A stretch of 21,237 nt of DNA, taken from Euglena gracilis. Taxonomy: Eukaryota; Euglenozoa; Euglenophyceae; Euglenales; Euglenaceae. Below are positions 21,232-21,237 of the stretch, in pieces. The translations under genes and the position numbers were made by a program. Under the pieces are notes generated by a model that was not told the DNA's origin, did not search any database, and saw only the letters and a program-made list of their open reading frames with translations. How positions within the stretch are numbered: position 1 is the stretch's first letter; each line of letters opens with the position of its first letter. Where the stretch lies: positions 1 to 21,237 of the forward strand of contig CAAHFI011213946.1 in assembly GCA_900893395.1 (NCBI GenBank). The letters are read 5' to 3'.

Positions 21232-21237
21232 TCTTTC
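21232..21237. repeat. First 6 bases of monomer 102
   Basis: The window ends with 'tctttc', the same phase at which it begins. The array continues past the right end, and presumably past the left end too. Confidence 0.9.

Larger units (their letters stand above)
1..21237. repeat. Satellite DNA array, ~211/210 bp unit, 101 complete monomers plus 6 bases
   Basis: I located the start of every unit at 'tctttcaaaa' or its slightly altered form; spacing is 211 bp through the centre, 210 bp near the right end and 197-213 bp at the left edge. All units run in the same direction with no spacer, so this is a classic tandem satellite. There is no gene, tRNA, rRNA or mobile element anywhere in it. Open reading frames of 60-117 codons occur only where indels shift the frame. 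A 211 bp unit is not a multiple of three, so each frame reads successively through all three phases and meets stops. A centromeric, pericentromeric or other heterochromatic location is plausible for such an array, but nothing in the sequence proves it. Confidence 0.98.

Noticed and set aside
1-21237. CRISPR array
   Set aside because: The repeats abut directly with no variable spacers, and the unit of ~211 bp is far longer than CRISPR repeats.
1-21237. Higher-order repeat built of several distinct monomers
   Set aside because: The core has no variation to define one, and the order of site states in the right mixed zone shows no regular period by eye.
1-21237. LTR element, DNA transposon or LINE inserted in the array
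   Set aside because: Every base is accounted for by consecutive monomers; no insertion exceeds a few bases.
1-21237. Ribosomal or 5S gene cluster, which can also give tandem units of this size range
   Set aside because: No segment resembles rRNA, and no conserved 5S internal control region is visible in the unit.

Overview
The whole window is one tandem satellite DNA array. I find no gene, RNA gene, transposable element or unique sequence. Read from the start of 'tctttcaaaa' (phase 1), it holds 101 complete head-to-tail monomers on one strand plus a 6-base start of a 102nd. The unit is 211 bp in the centre and 210 bp towards both ends. No monomer is inverted, and no spacer or insertion longer than a few bases interrupts the series.

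Organism: a eukaryote is the natural reading of a >21 kb array of ~210 bp units, but the species cannot be named from this sequence. The core monomer counts as A48 C59 G50 T54 (51.7% GC). It has only 5 CpG where about 14 are expected, and a modest excess of TpG plus CpA. That fits a genome with CpG methylation (vertebrate or plant, for example), but it is weak evidence. I do not recognise the family by name.

Layout. (1) 1-1248, monomers 1-6: left edge, flank-type or mixed, with many scattered small indels. (2) 1249-2091, monomers 7-10: short transition. (3) 2092-9054: 33 consecutive monomers of exactly 211 bp with no difference seen by eye. (4) 9055-13901, monomers 44-66: same core sequence with only six 1-base losses. 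(5) 13902-18931, monomers 67-90: long mixed zone. (6) 18932-19973, monomers 91-95: mixed, increasingly flank-like. (7) 19974-21231, monomers 96-101: flank-type sequence, then 6 bases.

Core and flank monomers differ at seven places, in core monomer coordinates: A=19 (flank t, core g), B=81 (c to t), C=129/130 (extra g in core), D1=144 (a to g), D2=146 (a to t), E=167 (a to g), F=180 (c to g). Everything else is essentially invariant away from the left edge. Both outer edges share the same flank type, so the array looks layered: a uniform derived core inside an older-looking frame. At transitions, the intermediate monomers often carry both variant bases or neither. That is what a long-read consensus produces when it blends two repeat populations, so the fine structure of the transitions, and possibly the exact copy number, may be partly an assembly product.

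No system of cooperating genes is present. The points of interest are the layered structure, the odd indel pattern, the clustering of variation in one quarter of the monomer, a retained CpG cluster and a hint of an ancient internal duplication.
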